From Schleiferiaceae bacterium (GTDB lineage: Bacteria; Bacteroidota; Bacteroidia; Flavobacteriales; Schleiferiaceae), in NCBI GenBank assembly GCA_022424815.1, contig JAKMGS010000095.1, forward strand, positions 1 to 6,813: a stretch of 6,813 nt of DNA, written 5' to 3'. Under the pieces are notes generated by a model that had not been told where the DNA came from, searched no databases, and was given only the letters and a program-made list of their open reading frames with translations. Shown in pieces: positions 1-5,207 of this stretch. The translations under genes and the position numbers were made by a program. Numbering within the stretch: the stretch's first letter is position 1; the number at the start of each line of letters is the position of its first letter.

Positions 1-1
1 C

Positions 2-844
2 GCTACACCGACTTTCCCTCAACACGAGTTCTTGGCGACCTCTCGCGGGGCGAACAGAACCCAAAACATGGGAACGGCGGCCTACGCTTCAATGGACATC
101 ACCGACCGCGAGGATGTGTTGCGAGTTGTGGGGGAGTTTCAGCCGGATGTGATCATTCACGGCGCGGCAATGACGCACGTGGACGAATGTGAACTGCATC
201 CCGAGCAAGCCACCTTGATGAATGTCGAGGGCACGCGCCACATGGCCGAAGCGGCCCAGCAGGTGGGCGCCCATCTGGTGCACATCAGCACGGATTTCAT
301 TTTCGACGGAAAGGACGGTCCATATAAGGAAGAGGCGGAGCCGAACCCGGTCAGCCACTACGGCTGGACCAAGCTTGAAGCGGAAAAAATCATCGAGCAA
401 CTGCCGTCCTACAGTATTTTAAGAACGGTACTGGTGATTGGGATGGCCGAGGACTTGAGCCGCAGCAATATTGTTCTGTGGGCCAAAGGCGCATTGGAAA
501 AAGGCCAAGCCATCAACGTGGTGGACGACCAATTCCGCACACCCACACTCGCCGAAGACCTTGCACAAGGCGCTTTATTGGCTGCAGATCAAAGAGCCCA
601 AGGCGTTTTCAACATCTCCGGACCGGACTTCATGTCCATTTACGAGCTTGTTGGCCAAGTCGCGCAGCACTTCAACCTCTCCATGGATTCGGTCACGCGC
701 GTGGACAGCACCACCTTGAATCAACCCGCTAAACGCCCGCCAATAACGGGTTTTGATATTGGCAAAGCGAGAAAGGAATTGGGCTATGCGCCGCACACAT
801 TTGCCGAAGCACTCGAAATCATCGCAGAGCAGGCAGGATTGTAG
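2..844 (+). CDS. RmlD-like SDR family NAD(P)-dependent sugar-nucleotide reductase, 5' partial
   Basis: This resembles the dTDP-4-dehydrorhamnose reductase (RmlD) branch of the extended short-chain dehydrogenases, cytosolic enzymes that reduce a keto group on a nucleotide-activated sugar. The frame is open to the left edge (first full codon at 2), and the N-terminal Rossmann GxxGxxG motif expected in this family is missing, so the true start lies upstream. The TTG at 32 is probably internal, because the residues before it continue a plausible Rossmann strand/helix region. Visible family marks are MDITDRE (about 92-112), the PDVIIHGAAMTHVD segment (about 143-184), STDFIFDG (about 287-310), and the catalytic YxxxK with Tyr at 359-361 and Lys at 371-373. 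FRTPTLAEDLA near 535-567 matches the RmlD substrate-domain pattern. The C-terminus ends normally at TAG 842-844. No terminator follows. The exact sugar substrate cannot be read from the sequence. The gene looks richer in G+C than the genes to its right. Confidence 0.88.
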   Translation, partial: ATPTFPQHEFLATSRGANRTQNMGTAAYASMDITDREDVLRVVGEFQPDVIIHGAAMTHVDECELHPEQATLMNVEGTRHMAEAAQQVGAHLVHISTDFIFDGKDGPYKEEAEPNPVSHYGWTKLEAEKIIEQLPSYSILRTVLVIGMAEDLSRSNIVLWAKGALEKGQAINVVDDQFRTPTLAEDLAQGALLAADQRAQGVFNISGPDFMSIYELVGQVAQHFNLSMDSVTRVDSTTLNQPAKRPPITGFDIGKARKELGYAPHTFAEALEIIAEQAGL

Positions 845-851
845 CCTGATA

Positions 852-883
852 TTTGTCAAGTATAGCGCTTTCCACTATTTTCG
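852..883 (+). promoter_or_regulatory. Possible Bacteroidota-type promoter for the symporter gene
   Basis: A TTTG at 852-855 is followed after 20 bases by TATTTTCG at 876-883. This resembles the Bacteroidota consensus TTTG-N19-TAnnTTTG with one mismatch in the -7 box and a spacer one base longer. It would start transcription near 888-892, about 25 bases before the symporter ATG. It is the only reasonable match in the 69-bp gap, but the motif is short and a chance match is possible. Confidence 0.4.
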
Positions 884-904
884 GGATTCACTCTAAACGA
901 ATCC
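884..904 (+). promoter_or_regulatory. Hairpin in the symporter leader next to the start codon
   Basis: GGATTC (884-889) and GAATCC (899-904) form a perfect 6-bp inverted repeat around a 9-base loop. The purine-rich GGAAGGAG (905-912) and the ATG at 914 follow immediately. The repeat could be an RNA hairpin that affects initiation, or an operator just downstream of the putative promoter. There is no T-tract, so it is not a terminator of the upstream gene. The function is inferred. Confidence 0.4.
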
Positions 905-913
905 GGAAGGAGC

Positions 914-2557
914 ATGTCGAACACAACAGAATCTTGGGGCTCACGCGTTGGTCTCATCCTCGCTATGGCAGGAAATGCCGTAGGTCTCGGTAACTTTTTG
1001 CGTTTCCCCGTTCAAGCCGTTCAAAACGGCGGCGGAACGTTCATCATCCCTTACCTTGTTAGCTTCCTGCTCATGGGAATTCCATTGCTTTGGGTAGAGT
1101 GGGCGATGGGTAGATTTGGTGGCCGATTCGGCGATCACAGCACCCCCTTCATTTTGGACAACATGACGCACAAGCGTTTTTGGAAATACTTCGGCGTATT
1201 CGGAATCTTCACCAACATGGGGGTGATGGCCTACTACACCTACATCGAAAGCTGGACCTTGACCTACACCCTCAAATCCCTCAAAGGTGATTTCTTAGGT
1301 ATGGACTTAGATGCGCTAGATTCCTTCTTCAACGGTTACGTTGACCTTGGCTCAGGCATCAACTTTCCGGTGTGGGCATTACTCGCCTTCCTCGTTACTT
1401 TGACTATCAACATCTATATTCTGTCACGCGGCTTGAGCGCGGGCATTGAAAAAGTTGCCAAAATCGCCATGCCATTGCTCATCGGCTTCGGGGCCTTCCT
1501 CGCCATTATGTCATGGACTACCGGTTCCACCGGTCGCTGTGAAGATTGTTCCACCTTGGTGGGATTGAACTTCTTGTGGGAACCTGATTTCACCACCCTC
1601 GCAAATCCGAAAATATGGTTGGCCGCTGCCGGTCAGATCTTCTTCACCTTGAGTGTGGGGATGGGAACCATTCACTGTTACAGCTCTTACCTCAAACAAA
1701 AAGACGATATCGCTCTGAACGCCATGTCTGCGGGATGGATGAACGGTTTTGTAGAGATTGTACTTGGGTCTGCAGTGGTGATCCCCATTACCGTAGGTTA
1801 CCTTGGTTTGGATTGGGTAGTGGATAATGCCGGCTTTATGATGGCCTTCAAGACCATGCCATTCCTCTTCGACCAATGGGGCAGTGTCCTAGCGGTCATC
1901 GCTGGGGTCGCTTGGTTCGGTCTGTTGTTCTTCGCAGGAATTACCTCCTCACTGGCCATGGGTACGCCATGGATGGGCTTCGTTCAAGACGAGTTCGGCT
2001 GGAGCAAAAACCGAAGTGCCATGCTCTTAGGTATTTCCATTCTCGCCATGGGATTGCCGACCATCTTCTTCTTTGAAAAAGGCGTCTTCGACGAATACGA
2101 CTATTGGACAGGAACCGTGAGTCTTGTGATCTTCGCCTTGGCCGAGGTCATTCTCTTCGCTTGGGTCTTCGGCATGGACAAAGGCTGGAAGGAAATCACA
2201 GACGGTGCTGATATGAATGTCCCGCGCATTTATCGTCCTATAATTAAATACGTCACGCCACTCTTTATCGGAATCATTTTCCTCACTTCATTGTTCAAAC
2301 CTTTGAATGGAGAGTTGTCCGATTGGTCCACCGCCTTCAATTCCCTCTTTAGTGGACAGGGCTGGCCTTGGGCGAACGACAGTATTATCAATCAGATCTT
2401 CCACATCAATACTGGAGTTCAATGGGTGGCCGACGGTCATTTCACCAACATGTTCTACGTAGATATGAGCCGCTTCTTCTTGTTAGCTTGTTTCTTCGCA
2501 CTCGTAGCCATGGTGAAAGTAGCCTCTAACCGCCGTAAAAAAAACGCATCCTCATGA
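914..2557 (+). CDS. Sodium-dependent amino-acid symporter, NSS/SNF family (LeuT/MetP-like)
   Basis: This is a 547-residue inner-membrane transporter with about twelve hydrophobic helices (first near 12-34, last near 512-536), predicted to use the Na+ gradient to import an amino acid. The N-terminus closely follows LeuT as recalled: GNAVGLGNFLRFP (residues 20-32) carries the unwound TM1 that binds Na+ and substrate, and YYTYIESW (107-114) is TM3 with Tyr108 and Glu112. The TM6 segment FFTLSVGM (243-250) keeps the Phe, Thr and Ser equivalent to LeuT 253, 254 and 256, but LeuT Phe259 is Met250. TM8 AGITSSLAM (341-349) keeps the Na2-site Thr344 and Ser345, with Met349 at LeuT Ile359. Asn277 and Glu281 match LeuT Asn286 and Glu290, and the acidic residue suggests chloride independence. 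The start is fixed by colinearity with LeuT; AAGGAG lies only one base from the ATG, too close for a standard SD. The stop overlaps a MetS-like gene. The substrate is uncertain; methionine or alanine is suggested by the partner gene. Confidence 0.95.
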   Translation: MSNTTESWGSRVGLILAMAGNAVGLGNFLRFPVQAVQNGGGTFIIPYLVSFLLMGIPLLWVEWAMGRFGGRFGDHSTPFILDNMTHKRFWKYFGVFGIFTNMGVMAYYTYIESWTLTYTLKSLKGDFLGMDLDALDSFFNGYVDLGSGINFPVWALLAFLVTLTINIYILSRGLSAGIEKVAKIAMPLLIGFGAFLAIMSWTTGSTGRCEDCSTLVGLNFLWEPDFTTLANPKIWLAAAGQIFFTLSVGMGTIHCYSSYLKQKDDIALNAMSAGWMNGFVEIVLGSAVVIPITVGYLGLDWVVDNAGFMMAFKTMPFLFDQWGSVLAVIAGVAWFGLLFFAGITSSLAMGTPWMGFVQDEFGWSKNRSAMLLGISILAMGLPTIFFFEKGVFDEYDYWTGTVSLVIFALAEVILFAWVFGMDKGWKEITDGADMNVPRIYRPIIKYVTPLFIGIIFLTSLFKPLNGELSDWSTAFNSLFSGQGWPWANDSIINQIFHINTGVQWVADGHFTNMFYVDMSRFFLLACFFALVAMVKVASNRRKKNASS

Positions 2558-2697
2558 CCACATCAGCCTTAATCATGATCATTTTGACCCAAGGCACTGT
2601 CTTGGGAGTGACCATCTATTTCTTCCGTAAAGTATTGAAGACACCTGCGAAATCTGAACCAGATTCATTCAGCGAGAACGACAACGATCCTAGATAG
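2554..2697 (+). CDS. metS: MetS-like small subunit of the NSS transporter (47 aa)
   Basis: The ATG at 2554 overlaps the symporter stop in an ATGA arrangement, so translation is probably coupled. The product is a 47-residue single-pass membrane protein: MTTSALIMIILTQG, then a hydrophobic helix to about residue 24, basic residues (RKVLK, 25-29) and an acidic, Ser/Asp/Asn-rich tail. The opening M-T/S-T-S-A-hydrophobic-M-hydrophobic is the characteristic start of the methionine/alanine importer small subunit (MetS), known from the Corynebacterium MetPS system, where it sits directly after the NSS gene and is needed for uptake. The basic stretch after the helix predicts a cytoplasmic C-terminus. 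Assignment rests on the N-terminal motif, size, topology and position together. The polar tail seems longer than in the MetS proteins I recall. An alternative is an unrelated small membrane protein, but the position makes that less likely. Confidence 0.78.
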   Translation: MTTSALIMIILTQGTVLGVTIYFFRKVLKTPAKSEPDSFSENDNDPR

Positions 2698-2738
2698 GTT
2701 CGGAACTTTTAGATCTTAACATTATTTGGAAAATGCTC

Positions 2739-2771
2739 GGGTAGGGCCCAATTTTAGAAAAAAACCTACCC
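2739..2771 (+). repeat. Inverted repeat abutting the start of the helix-hairpin-helix gene
   Basis: GGGTAGG (2739-2745) and CCTACCC (2765-2771) are perfect 7-base inverted repeats separated by 19 bases. The right arm ends one base before the GTG start at 2773. A weak promoter-like arrangement overlaps: TTTG at 2725-2728 and CAATTTTA at 2749-2756. The repeat could be a protein-binding operator or an RNA stem that occludes the start. There is no T-tract, so it is not a + strand terminator for metS. Confidence 0.4.
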
Positions 2772-2772
2772 C

Positions 2773-3549
2773 GTGCTCCAAGAACTACAACGCACCGCAT
2801 TATTGATTGTGGCGGCCATAATGGCTGCTTGCATTTGGTTTTTTCCACAATCTAATCGGGAAGAAGCCCGTGAAGACTTTCTAAAGCTCTGGTGGAACCA
2901 AAATTCAGATCCGCTCCGTATCAACTATTTGGATTCCCTAACTATAACAGCTCTCCCCATTACTTTGAGCGCAAAAAAATCATTGGAATTTCGCCGTAAC
3001 CGACAATGGTACGTCACCTCAAGAGAAGCCCTTTTGGAAATTCCGGGGATGGATTCATTATGGGTTTATGCAGGTGCTTTTGATTTTACAACCCCAGCAC
3101 TAAAGCCTTCACCAAAACCTATTTTCCGTTCACGGCCTATACCCGAACCAAAGATTATTTCACCAGTTAACATAAATCAGGCCGATAGCCTTGAACTCAT
3201 CGATATTCCAGGCATTGGACCTTGGGGTGCCAAATCGATCCTGCAAGAGCGTGAGAAATGGGGTAGTATAGCGACCCTAGATCAGCTAAAAAGTTTATTT
3301 CCTTTCGACCGAGGTTGGGACGAACACTTGGATGATTATTTAATAGTACGCGTGGGACTGCCACGCTGGTCTTTGAACAATAGTCCTATGGATTCTCTAT
3401 TGGAAGTTCCTGGGTTTCGGTATTCCCAAGTCAAGCAAATCGTTTTCTACCGTGAGAGTTTTGGGGCTCTAACTTGGGAAGAATTGGCCACATGGGATTA
3501 TTGGGATTCTACGGAGATTGATTTTTTTAAACTTTATATCAGCGAATAA
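2773..3549 (+). CDS. Membrane-anchored helix-hairpin-helix (ComEA-like) protein
   Basis: This is a 258-residue protein with one hydrophobic N-terminal segment (about residues 7-24, ending IWFFP), followed by a polar region. That predicts an anchor or uncleaved signal, with the rest in the periplasm. The clearest domain is a helix-hairpin-helix at 133-163, INQADSLELIDIPGIGPWGA, with the PGIG hairpin of DNA-binding HhH repeats such as ComEA. A second, weaker copy is at 205-232 (SLLEVPGFRYSQVKQIVFYR), and a possible degenerate third is near 84-97 (REALLEIPGMDSLW). A Pro-rich linker (about 107-132) separates the first from the second. The start is taken as GTG 2773, since an in-frame TAG at 2755 blocks anything further upstream; ATG 2821 would cut into the hydrophobic helix. 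Proteins of this layout are common in Bacteroidota as HhH domain-containing or ComEA-family proteins. A role in DNA binding or uptake is inferred and not shown. Confidence 0.85.
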   Translation: MLQELQRTALLIVAAIMAACIWFFPQSNREEAREDFLKLWWNQNSDPLRINYLDSLTITALPITLSAKKSLEFRRNRQWYVTSREALLEIPGMDSLWVYAGAFDFTTPALKPSPKPIFRSRPIPEPKIISPVNINQADSLELIDIPGIGPWGAKSILQEREKWGSIATLDQLKSLFPFDRGWDEHLDDYLIVRVGLPRWSLNNSPMDSLLEVPGFRYSQVKQIVFYRESFGALTWEELATWDYWDSTEIDFFKLYISE

Positions 3550-3560
3550 GAAAATCCGCT

Positions 3561-3568
3561 TACATTTG
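3561..3568 (+). promoter_or_regulatory. Bacteroidota -7 promoter element of rpsU
   Basis: TACATTTG matches the TAnnTTTG consensus exactly, and it lies between the stop of the preceding gene (3549) and the rpsU ATG (3596). The expected start near 3573-3575 gives a leader of only about 22 bases, nearly filled by the SD. No clear -33 TTTG is seen at the standard distance; TTTA at 3533-3536 is the nearest and is too far upstream. The same TACATTTGCAG core recurs at the tRNA-tuf promoter. Confidence 0.65.
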
Positions 3569-3580
3569 CAGCCCACAAAG

Positions 3581-3590
3581 AAAGGAGGTG
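3581..3590 (+). promoter_or_regulatory. Extended Shine-Dalgarno of rpsU
   Basis: AAAGGAGGTG is an uninterrupted complement of the conserved anti-SD at the 3' end of 16S rRNA, and ends five bases before the ATG at 3596. It fixes the rpsU start. No other gene start in the window has a well-placed SD: metS, xerC, raiA and tuf have none, and the symporter has one at unsuitable spacing. Published work in Flavobacterium johnsoniae describes rpsU as having a strong SD in a phylum whose ribosomes normally ignore SDs, linked to bS21 autoregulation. Confidence 0.92.
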
Positions 3591-3595
3591 TTACT

Positions 3596-3790
3596 ATGCT
3601 CGTAATTAATGTTAAAGAAGGTGAATCTATCGAACGCGCACTAAAGCGTTACAAGAGAAAACACATCTCAACGGGTGTAGTCCGTAAGCTTCGTAAAGAT
3701 CGTTACCATACGAAACCGACCGAAGCTAAGCGTCGAATGAATGAAAAAGCGGCTTACGTTCAAGGTTTGCGTCAAGCAGAACAAGAATAA
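3596..3790 (+). CDS. rpsU: Small ribosomal subunit protein bS21
   Basis: This is a 64-residue, strongly basic protein of the 30S platform, near the 3' end of 16S rRNA. The bS21 pattern is plain: VNVKEGESIERALKRYKRK-like opening (residues 4-22, here starting INVKEGE), GVVRKLRKDRYHTKPTEAKRR (27-47), then a short helical tail ending QAEQE. The length is normal for Bacteroidota. The frame stays open upstream to 3518, but the ATG at 3596 is chosen because the homologous N-terminus begins there and an extended SD precedes it. It has its own -7 element and a terminator, so it is probably a monocistronic transcript. In Flavobacterium, bS21 helps sequester the anti-SD, and ribosomes lacking bS21 are reported to translate SD-bearing rpsU mRNA, which is a negative feedback loop; the same logic fits here by inference. 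Confidence 0.97.
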   Translation: MLVINVKEGESIERALKRYKRKHISTGVVRKLRKDRYHTKPTEAKRRMNEKAAYVQGLRQAEQE

Positions 3791-3813
3791 GTGCTTCATA
3801 AATACTTAGAGAG

Positions 3814-3845
3814 AAACCCAGCTTCGGCTGGGTTTTTTGTTTTTA
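3814..3845 (+). terminator. Rho-independent terminator after rpsU
   Basis: AAACCCAGC (3814-3822), a TTCG tetraloop (3823-3826) and GCTGGGTTT (3827-3835) form a perfect 9-bp stem that runs into a T-rich tract (to 3845, interrupted by one G at 3839). It is 24 bases past the rpsU stop and is a textbook intrinsic terminator. Confidence 0.93.
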
Positions 3846-3867
3846 CCCAATGAGCGGCTTACCTTTC
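3836..3867 (+). promoter_or_regulatory. Possible promoter of the recombinase gene, overlapping the rpsU terminator
   Basis: TTTG at 3836-3839, inside the T-tract of the rpsU terminator, is followed after 20 bases by TACCTTTC at 3860-3867, one mismatch from TAnnTTTG. Transcription would begin near 3872-3876, so the mRNA would be leaderless or nearly so at the ATG 3876. A T-rich tract raises the chance of a false -33 match. Confidence 0.4.
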
Positions 3868-3875
3868 CTTCACTG

Positions 3876-4772
3876 ATGCAAGAGTCCGACTACATAACCC
3901 AATTCCTTACCTACCTTCAAACGGAGAAGCGTTTCAGCGACCACACCTTATTGGCCTATGAGAAAGAATTAGTGCGCTGGTCTGATTATCTCGCTACAGA
4001 AGCCGAAGTCTCATTGTTCAATGCGACCCTACAACATGCAAAGCGATTTGTTATTTGGCGCAGTAAACAAGGCATCACGCCTCGAAGTGTAAACCGTATG
4101 CTTAGCACCTTACGCTCGTTTTATAAATGGGGCATTCGCGAAGGCCATATAGGTCAAAGCCCGGTGGAGCACGTACGGAGTTTGAAAACGCCAAAGAAGG
4201 TAGTGATGAGTGTGCCGCGGGAAGATTTGAACGCTTTATTCACCGATGAAGGTCGCTTCGAAGATGATTTTATAGGTTCTAGGGACCAATTAATGCTTTT
4301 ACTTCTTTATGGGCTTGGTTTACGAAAATCAGAACTCATTTCCCTTCGGCCAACAGATTTCGATTGGTACAGACAGACAGTTCGTGTCATCGGTAAGCGC
4401 AATAAGGAACGCCAGATTCCAATACCCAAGAGTATTGCATCGTACTATGATGTGTACATGAAACGAAGGGCCCAATTGGCCACCGCAAAGGATCCTGAAC
4501 TTTTATTGACGCCAAAGGGTAAAAAGCTCTATCCACAGCTTGTTTATAACCGGGTTTTATTCTACCTTAAAGGTACCACAACAGTGGTGGACAAAAATCC
4601 TCATACGCTACGGCATTCGTATGCTACGCATCTCTTAAACGCAGGTGTGGACATTAATACGGTCAAGGAGTTATTAGGCCACGAAAGCCTAAGTTCGACC
4701 CAAGTGTATACAACGAGTACATTTGAGGAGCTTGTCAAAGTGTATAACCAGGCCCACCCTAAGGGTTCATAA
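3876..4772 (+). CDS. xerC: Xer-type tyrosine recombinase (integrase/recombinase, XerC/XerD family)
   Basis: This is a 298-residue site-specific recombinase of the size of XerC/XerD, which resolve chromosome dimers at dif. The N-terminal SAM-like core-binding domain spans about 1-100 (FLTYLQTEKRFSDHTLLAYE at 10-29, RSVNRMLSTLRSFYKW at 70-85). The catalytic domain carries the full set: Arg150 (GLGLRKSELISL), Lys174 (VIGKRNKERQIPI), His243 and Arg246 (HTLRHSYATHLL), His269 (LLGHESL) and nucleophile Tyr278. The protein is therefore probably active. The start is ATG 3876; the in-frame TTG at 3837 lies in the terminator T-tract and is unlikely. No SD precedes it. With no transposase, attachment site or cargo nearby, and housekeeping genes on both sides, a chromosomal Xer role fits better than a phage integrase. 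XerC versus XerD cannot be settled here. raiA follows after 12 bases and is probably cotranscribed. Confidence 0.93.
   Translation: MQESDYITQFLTYLQTEKRFSDHTLLAYEKELVRWSDYLATEAEVSLFNATLQHAKRFVIWRSKQGITPRSVNRMLSTLRSFYKWGIREGHIGQSPVEHVRSLKTPKKVVMSVPREDLNALFTDEGRFEDDFIGSRDQLMLLLLYGLGLRKSELISLRPTDFDWYRQTVRVIGKRNKERQIPIPKSIASYYDVYMKRRAQLATAKDPELLLTPKGKKLYPQLVYNRVLFYLKGTTTVVDKNPHTLRHSYATHLLNAGVDINTVKELLGHESLSSTQVYTTSTFEELVKVYNQAHPKGS
4718..4725 (+). promoter_or_regulatory. Possible internal -7 promoter element for raiA
   Basis: TACATTTG inside the 3' end of the recombinase gene matches TAnnTTTG exactly and sits 59 bases before the raiA ATG. No good -33 box is seen (TTCG at 4694-4697 with a 20-base spacer is the best). 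The motif also encodes recombinase residues just after the catalytic tyrosine, so it may be coincidental. If used, it would let the hibernation factor be induced separately from the recombinase. Confidence 0.3.
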
Positions 4773-4784
4773 ATTTTTAGCGCT

Positions 4785-5081
4785 ATGACAGTGAATATTC
4801 AATCTGTAAATTTCAAAGCAGATGGCAAGTTGCTCACCTTTATTAAGGATCGCTTGCAGAAGACCACACACTTTTATGACCGTACCATTAGTACGGAGGT
4901 ATTCCTCAAAGTGGATAATAACCATCTCAGAGCGAATAAGATTGTTGAAATGCGAATGTCAATTCCAGGTAGTGAGATCGTTGTGACGAAAGAAAAGAAG
5001 TCATTCGAGGAAGCCGCAGATTTGGCTGTGGATGTGATCATAAGACAGCTAAAAAAATATAAGACCAAACTTCGTGGTTAA
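4785..5081 (+). CDS. raiA: Ribosome hibernation/translation-inhibitor protein, HPF/RaiA family (short form)
   Basis: This is a 98-residue protein of the sigma-54 modulation/S30EA family, which binds the decoding region of idle 30S subunits and blocks translation in stationary phase or stress. The fold elements are visible: a first strand NIQSVNFKAD (4-13), helix KLLTFIKDRLQKTTHFY (15-31), a strand with EVFLKVDN (38-45), a strand around VEMRMSIPGSEIVV (54-67), and helix SFEEAADLAVDVIIRQLKKY (73-92) followed by basic KTKLRG. The length and the absence of the C-terminal domain make it a short HPF/YfiA type, not a long HPF. ATG 4785 is chosen by homology; there is no SD. It lies 12 bases behind the recombinase stop, so coupling or shared mRNA is likely. 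A terminator follows. Confidence 0.93.
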   Translation: MTVNIQSVNFKADGKLLTFIKDRLQKTTHFYDRTISTEVFLKVDNNHLRANKIVEMRMSIPGSEIVVTKEKKSFEEAADLAVDVIIRQLKKYKTKLRG

Positions 5082-5116
5082 GGCCAAGTAATTCAGGTCT
5101 TCAGATGAATAATTAG

Positions 5117-5148
5117 AGTGAGGGTAAAAAGGCCCTCACTTTTTTTTT
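5117..5148 (+). terminator. Rho-independent terminator after raiA
   Basis: AGTGAGGG (5117-5124) and CCCTCACT (5133-5140) form a perfect 8-bp stem with an 8-base loop, followed by an uninterrupted T run to 5148. It closes the recombinase-raiA transcript and separates it from the tRNA-tuf operon. Confidence 0.93.
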
Positions 5149-5155
5149 ACTAGGT

Positions 5156-5186
5156 ATTGTTGGTATCAATCTCTTTACTACATTTG
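5156..5186 (+). promoter_or_regulatory. Bacteroidota-type promoter of the tRNA-tuf operon
   Basis: ATTG at 5156-5159 (with TTG repeated at 5160-5162) is followed after exactly 19 bases by TACATTTG at 5179-5186, which matches TAnnTTTG in every fixed position. The arrangement equals the Bacteroidota consensus TTTG-N19-TAnnTTTG apart from one base. It is placed just after a terminator and about 38 bases before the first tRNA, as expected for the promoter of a highly expressed stable-RNA operon. Confidence 0.8.
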
Positions 5187-5189
5187 CAG

Positions 5190-5206
5190 TCCGTTTTAGG
5201 GACGGA
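5190..5206 (+). promoter_or_regulatory. Small hairpin at the 5' end of the tRNA-tuf leader
   Basis: TCCGT (5190-5194) and ACGGA (5202-5206) form a 5-bp stem with a 7-base loop, at about the predicted transcription start. It could protect the 5' end or present the boxA-like element that follows. It is short, so confidence is low. Confidence 0.3.
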
Positions 5207-5207
5207 A

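Noticed and set aside
32..34. TTG as the start of the SDR gene
   Set aside because: The frame is open to the window edge and the Rossmann glycine motif would be missing, so the gene begins outside the window.
1..844. SDR gene as recently acquired DNA because of higher G+C
   Set aside because: The shift is judged by eye only, the gene is partial, and no boundary repeats or mobile genes are seen.
1511..1876. Minus-strand open frame of 121 codons inside the symporter
   Set aside because: No start signal or recognisable domain; it is a shadow of the strongly biased transporter coding strand.
3518..3595. N-terminal extension of rpsU upstream of the ATG
   Set aside because: It overlaps the end of the HhH gene, the promoter and the SD, and bS21 proteins begin at the ATG at 3596.
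3837..3875. TTG start for the recombinase
   Set aside because: It lies in the terminator T-tract and would add residues not expected in Xer proteins; ATG 3876 fits the family length.
3876..4772. Recombinase as a phage or transposon integrase
   Set aside because: Housekeeping genes on both sides, no direct repeats seen at tRNA 3' ends, no cargo genes, and the XerC/XerD length and layout favour a chromosomal role.
4874..5068. Minus-strand open frame across raiA
   Set aside because: It is antisense to a confident gene, and its product shows no recognisable family.
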